Source of the DNA: Coptis chinensis | Taxonomy: Eukaryota > Streptophyta > Magnoliopsida > Ranunculales > Ranunculaceae | Direction of reading: 5' to 3' | Length of the DNA stretch: 64,000 nt | Assembly: GCA_015680905.1 (NCBI GenBank) | Contig: CM027378.1 | Span: 56,817,501-56,881,500 of the forward strand | Shown here: piece by piece, positions 61,963-64,000 of the stretch | Numbering within the stretch: the stretch's first letter is position 1 | How the letters are laid out: each line of letters begins with the position of its first letter | The notes under the pieces: model-generated | The model's input: only the letters and a program-made list of their open reading frames with translations | Told to the model about the DNA's origin: nothing | The model's database searches: none | Position numbers and translations under genes: made by a program

Positions 61963-62515
61963 CTTTCCGCAGATAGTCTGTTTCTGTGAACCTTAAACAA
62001 ACGTACTTTAGACCGAGTCCCATAAGAGCGAAGTAACTGTGTTGCACGTACAATCAGATTCAAAGCAACTTTAGTCTTACACATTCAGCTATTTCCACAT
62101 TTTCATACACAAGATAGAGAGAAAGTTTTGTAATTTTTATGTTCATACACAAGGCAGAGAGAAACTGTTGTACATTCTTACTTTCTTAATTTCAAGATGC
62201 CATAATTGTTTTACTATTCCACTCAAAATTTATACAGTTGAGTATCTTTTTGAGGGTTTGGCAATCCCAAGTATTTGAAAGTATACATAATTTAGAAACC
62301 AACATCCACATGTTGCTAGGGCACAAGTTGCATACGGCGTGTTAGAACATAATAACACAGCCCTACTATGAATGAAAGAATAAGAGTACCTCATATTAGA
62401 TTGCAATTTCATTTGGTTAACAAACACATACAACTGGGAAAAAATGAAACCAAGACATTGCGAGCACTTGTTTAGTGTATTTTTAGAATATACAACTCCA
62501 TACATCGCAATGTCA

Positions 62516-62589
62516 ACTGGGGCTCGAACCCCGCCAGCATCAAAGAGTTACTGATCTCATTTAAAACAGGCTTACCAATAAAAAAAAAT
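62516..62589 (+). mobile_element. 5'-truncated copy of the same SINE
   Basis: Starting inside box B (CTGGGGCTCGAACCCCGCC) it is identical or nearly so to 47931-48003, up to the A tail. The box A half is missing. Confidence 0.85.
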
Positions 62590-63160
62590 GTTAATAACTG
62601 GGCAAGTGTAAAAGAAAATATCTTAAGCTTTTAATACCAAACTGAATTCCAAATAACACCAATAGGATTCTATATATAATCATCAATGCTTTTACAACAC
62701 CACCAAGAGAAGTAAAAAACAAATTAACCTACTAAAACCACAATTGAAGCAAGTTTTGCAAAAAGGGATCCCATAGCTTTTGGTGGTTGGGGACTACCTG
62801 ATCATAAATATGGTAATGTACAATACTTTAAATGTTTGACTACCTGCTCATGTGTAGTAGCTTATAGGATGTCGCACATACTTAAAGATCCATGTACGAA
62901 ATAAGAAAAAAAAAATTAAAACAGGTCATGTATCCTGTAACTACATAGAGAACGTATACACTATAGTTCATTTTTGTTCCATTGTTCATCATGGACTTAA
63001 CCATTTGAAATCTGCAACTTCGTTCAAGATCAGGCTATCAAAGGATGTTTAAGTTTTGAGAGTATTTAATCAAACATCCAAGTCAAAATATTATACCAAC
63101 ACTTAGTAAAGAATCAAAGATGAAACAAAAAAGTTGGGAAGGGTTAATTATACAACATAC

Positions 63161-63275
63161 CTCAGCCATATATGGAGATAAACACCATGTTAATGAATGG
63201 CCTCCACTGTTTTTCCAAACTGTCCCAATTAGTTTGATGCTGCCATTCCAAAAACTGAAAGGTGTGTCATAGTTG
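63161..63275 (-). CDS. Candidate exon (unidentified gene)
   Basis: It is bounded by TTCTAG and GTATGTTG. It reads NYDTPFSFWNGSIKLIGTVW then KNSGGHSLTWCLSPYMAE, which looks like a beta-propeller-type segment (hydrophobic strands, H..T.C.SP). It probably belongs to the same minus-strand gene as the exons at 61-62 kb, but this is inferred from strand and proximity. Confidence 0.4.
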
Positions 63276-64000
63276 CTAGAACTCAGAGAACTCTGACATA
63301 GGAAGCCATCAAGCCACCTACACCCTTAACTGAGGTTGAGCATTGAAAGACACCTTTTTTCCCCCTCAATTGGACTCACCTCCACCTGTGGTGCTGCTCC
63401 ACCACTTAGATTTGGAACGATTTACCCTCAACTGCAGTGAAGATTCTATTTCTTCCCCCATGAGATCTCGTCATCTGTACTTGAAATGCGAACTAACTGC
63501 TCAACGACATCACCAGAGCACTAGCCCCACCGAAGTTAGGCCATCTCCATCCAGGTGAAGATCTATTTTATTAATTACAAAGCGGATGAGGTCTGTTTGC
63601 AACTAGTTAGTTCTATCTGCATATGCTTTGCGCTTTTATGATAGAAGAAAATGCAATTCATCGTTATAGCAAGAACATAATTCAACAGCCAAGTCCCTAT
63701 TCAACTATAAACCTTGGAAAAAGATGTCAAACTGAGATTACTATTTAAGTATCAAAAGATAAGTGTAGATATTAGCACACAATCAGCCGGAAATTGTAAC
63801 CCTATGTTTCTTGCTTTCTTCAAGTTTTCTCCTTATGCAGCTCGTTACTTGTTAGCATAACTCAGAAGGTAAAACTTAAATATTCAACAAATTTTTATGT
63901 TTGTTTAAGTTAGATTGTTCACATGACATGATATTTTTTTTTATCTTTCTTCATTTATTTATATTTCTTTCTAGAAATTTTCAAGAAACTCATTCTTTTT
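63276..64000. other. No feature recognised
   Basis: A plus-strand frame at 63343-63558 has no recognisable domain. Upstream exons of the candidate minus-strand gene may lie here or beyond the window. Confidence 0.3.

Overview
The window is nuclear DNA of a flowering plant, most likely a eudicot. It is AT-rich, with GT-AG introns, Ty3/gypsy and Ty1/copia LTR retrotransposons, LINE remnants, a tRNA-derived SINE and MITE-like elements. The species cannot be named. I found no CRISPR array, rRNA gene or true tRNA gene, and no convincing new molecular system. What is unusual is the layered transposon nesting and a complete 23-exon gene that keeps its frame despite it.

Layout. (1) 1-17827: one old, very long Athila-type Ty3/gypsy element on the minus strand, cut by the left window edge. 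Its 5' LTR is 16174-17827 and its primer-binding site matches tRNA-Asp. Gag and pol are decayed, two tandem env-like ORFs and an unknown ORF follow, and a solo LTR of a related family (TSD GCTGA) sits in its 3' region in the opposite orientation. It inserted into a TIR element whose rest is 17828-18496. (2) 19485-47143: a BRWD/PHIP-type WD40-bromodomain gene on the minus strand. I could place 23 coding exons that join into a 5340-nt frame (1779 codons plus stop). A TATA box with a CT-rich leader at about 50.85 kb is a candidate promoter, implying a long 5' UTR intron. Its introns hold a degenerate Ty1/copia element (27216-32090, intron 15), a second copy of the TIR element (32901-33594, intron 14), LINE C-terminal fragments (introns 14 and 16, and the upstream region), a copia-like LTR remnant, a tandem duplication (intron 17) and a short hairpin (intron 10). 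(3) 47-51 kb: upstream region with a complete SINE (16-bp TSD) and a LINE RNase H fragment. (4) 51-64 kb: mostly non-coding, with a 414-bp MITE-like element (TSD TCTAAT), a terminal exon of an Agenet-domain protein (53901-54155, minus), a 170-bp direct duplication, a truncated second SINE, and candidate exons of an unidentified minus-strand gene (61.0-63.3 kb).

The one gene I consider functional is the WD40-bromodomain gene, a presumed chromatin reader. The transposons are all degenerate and show no intact coding capacity here.
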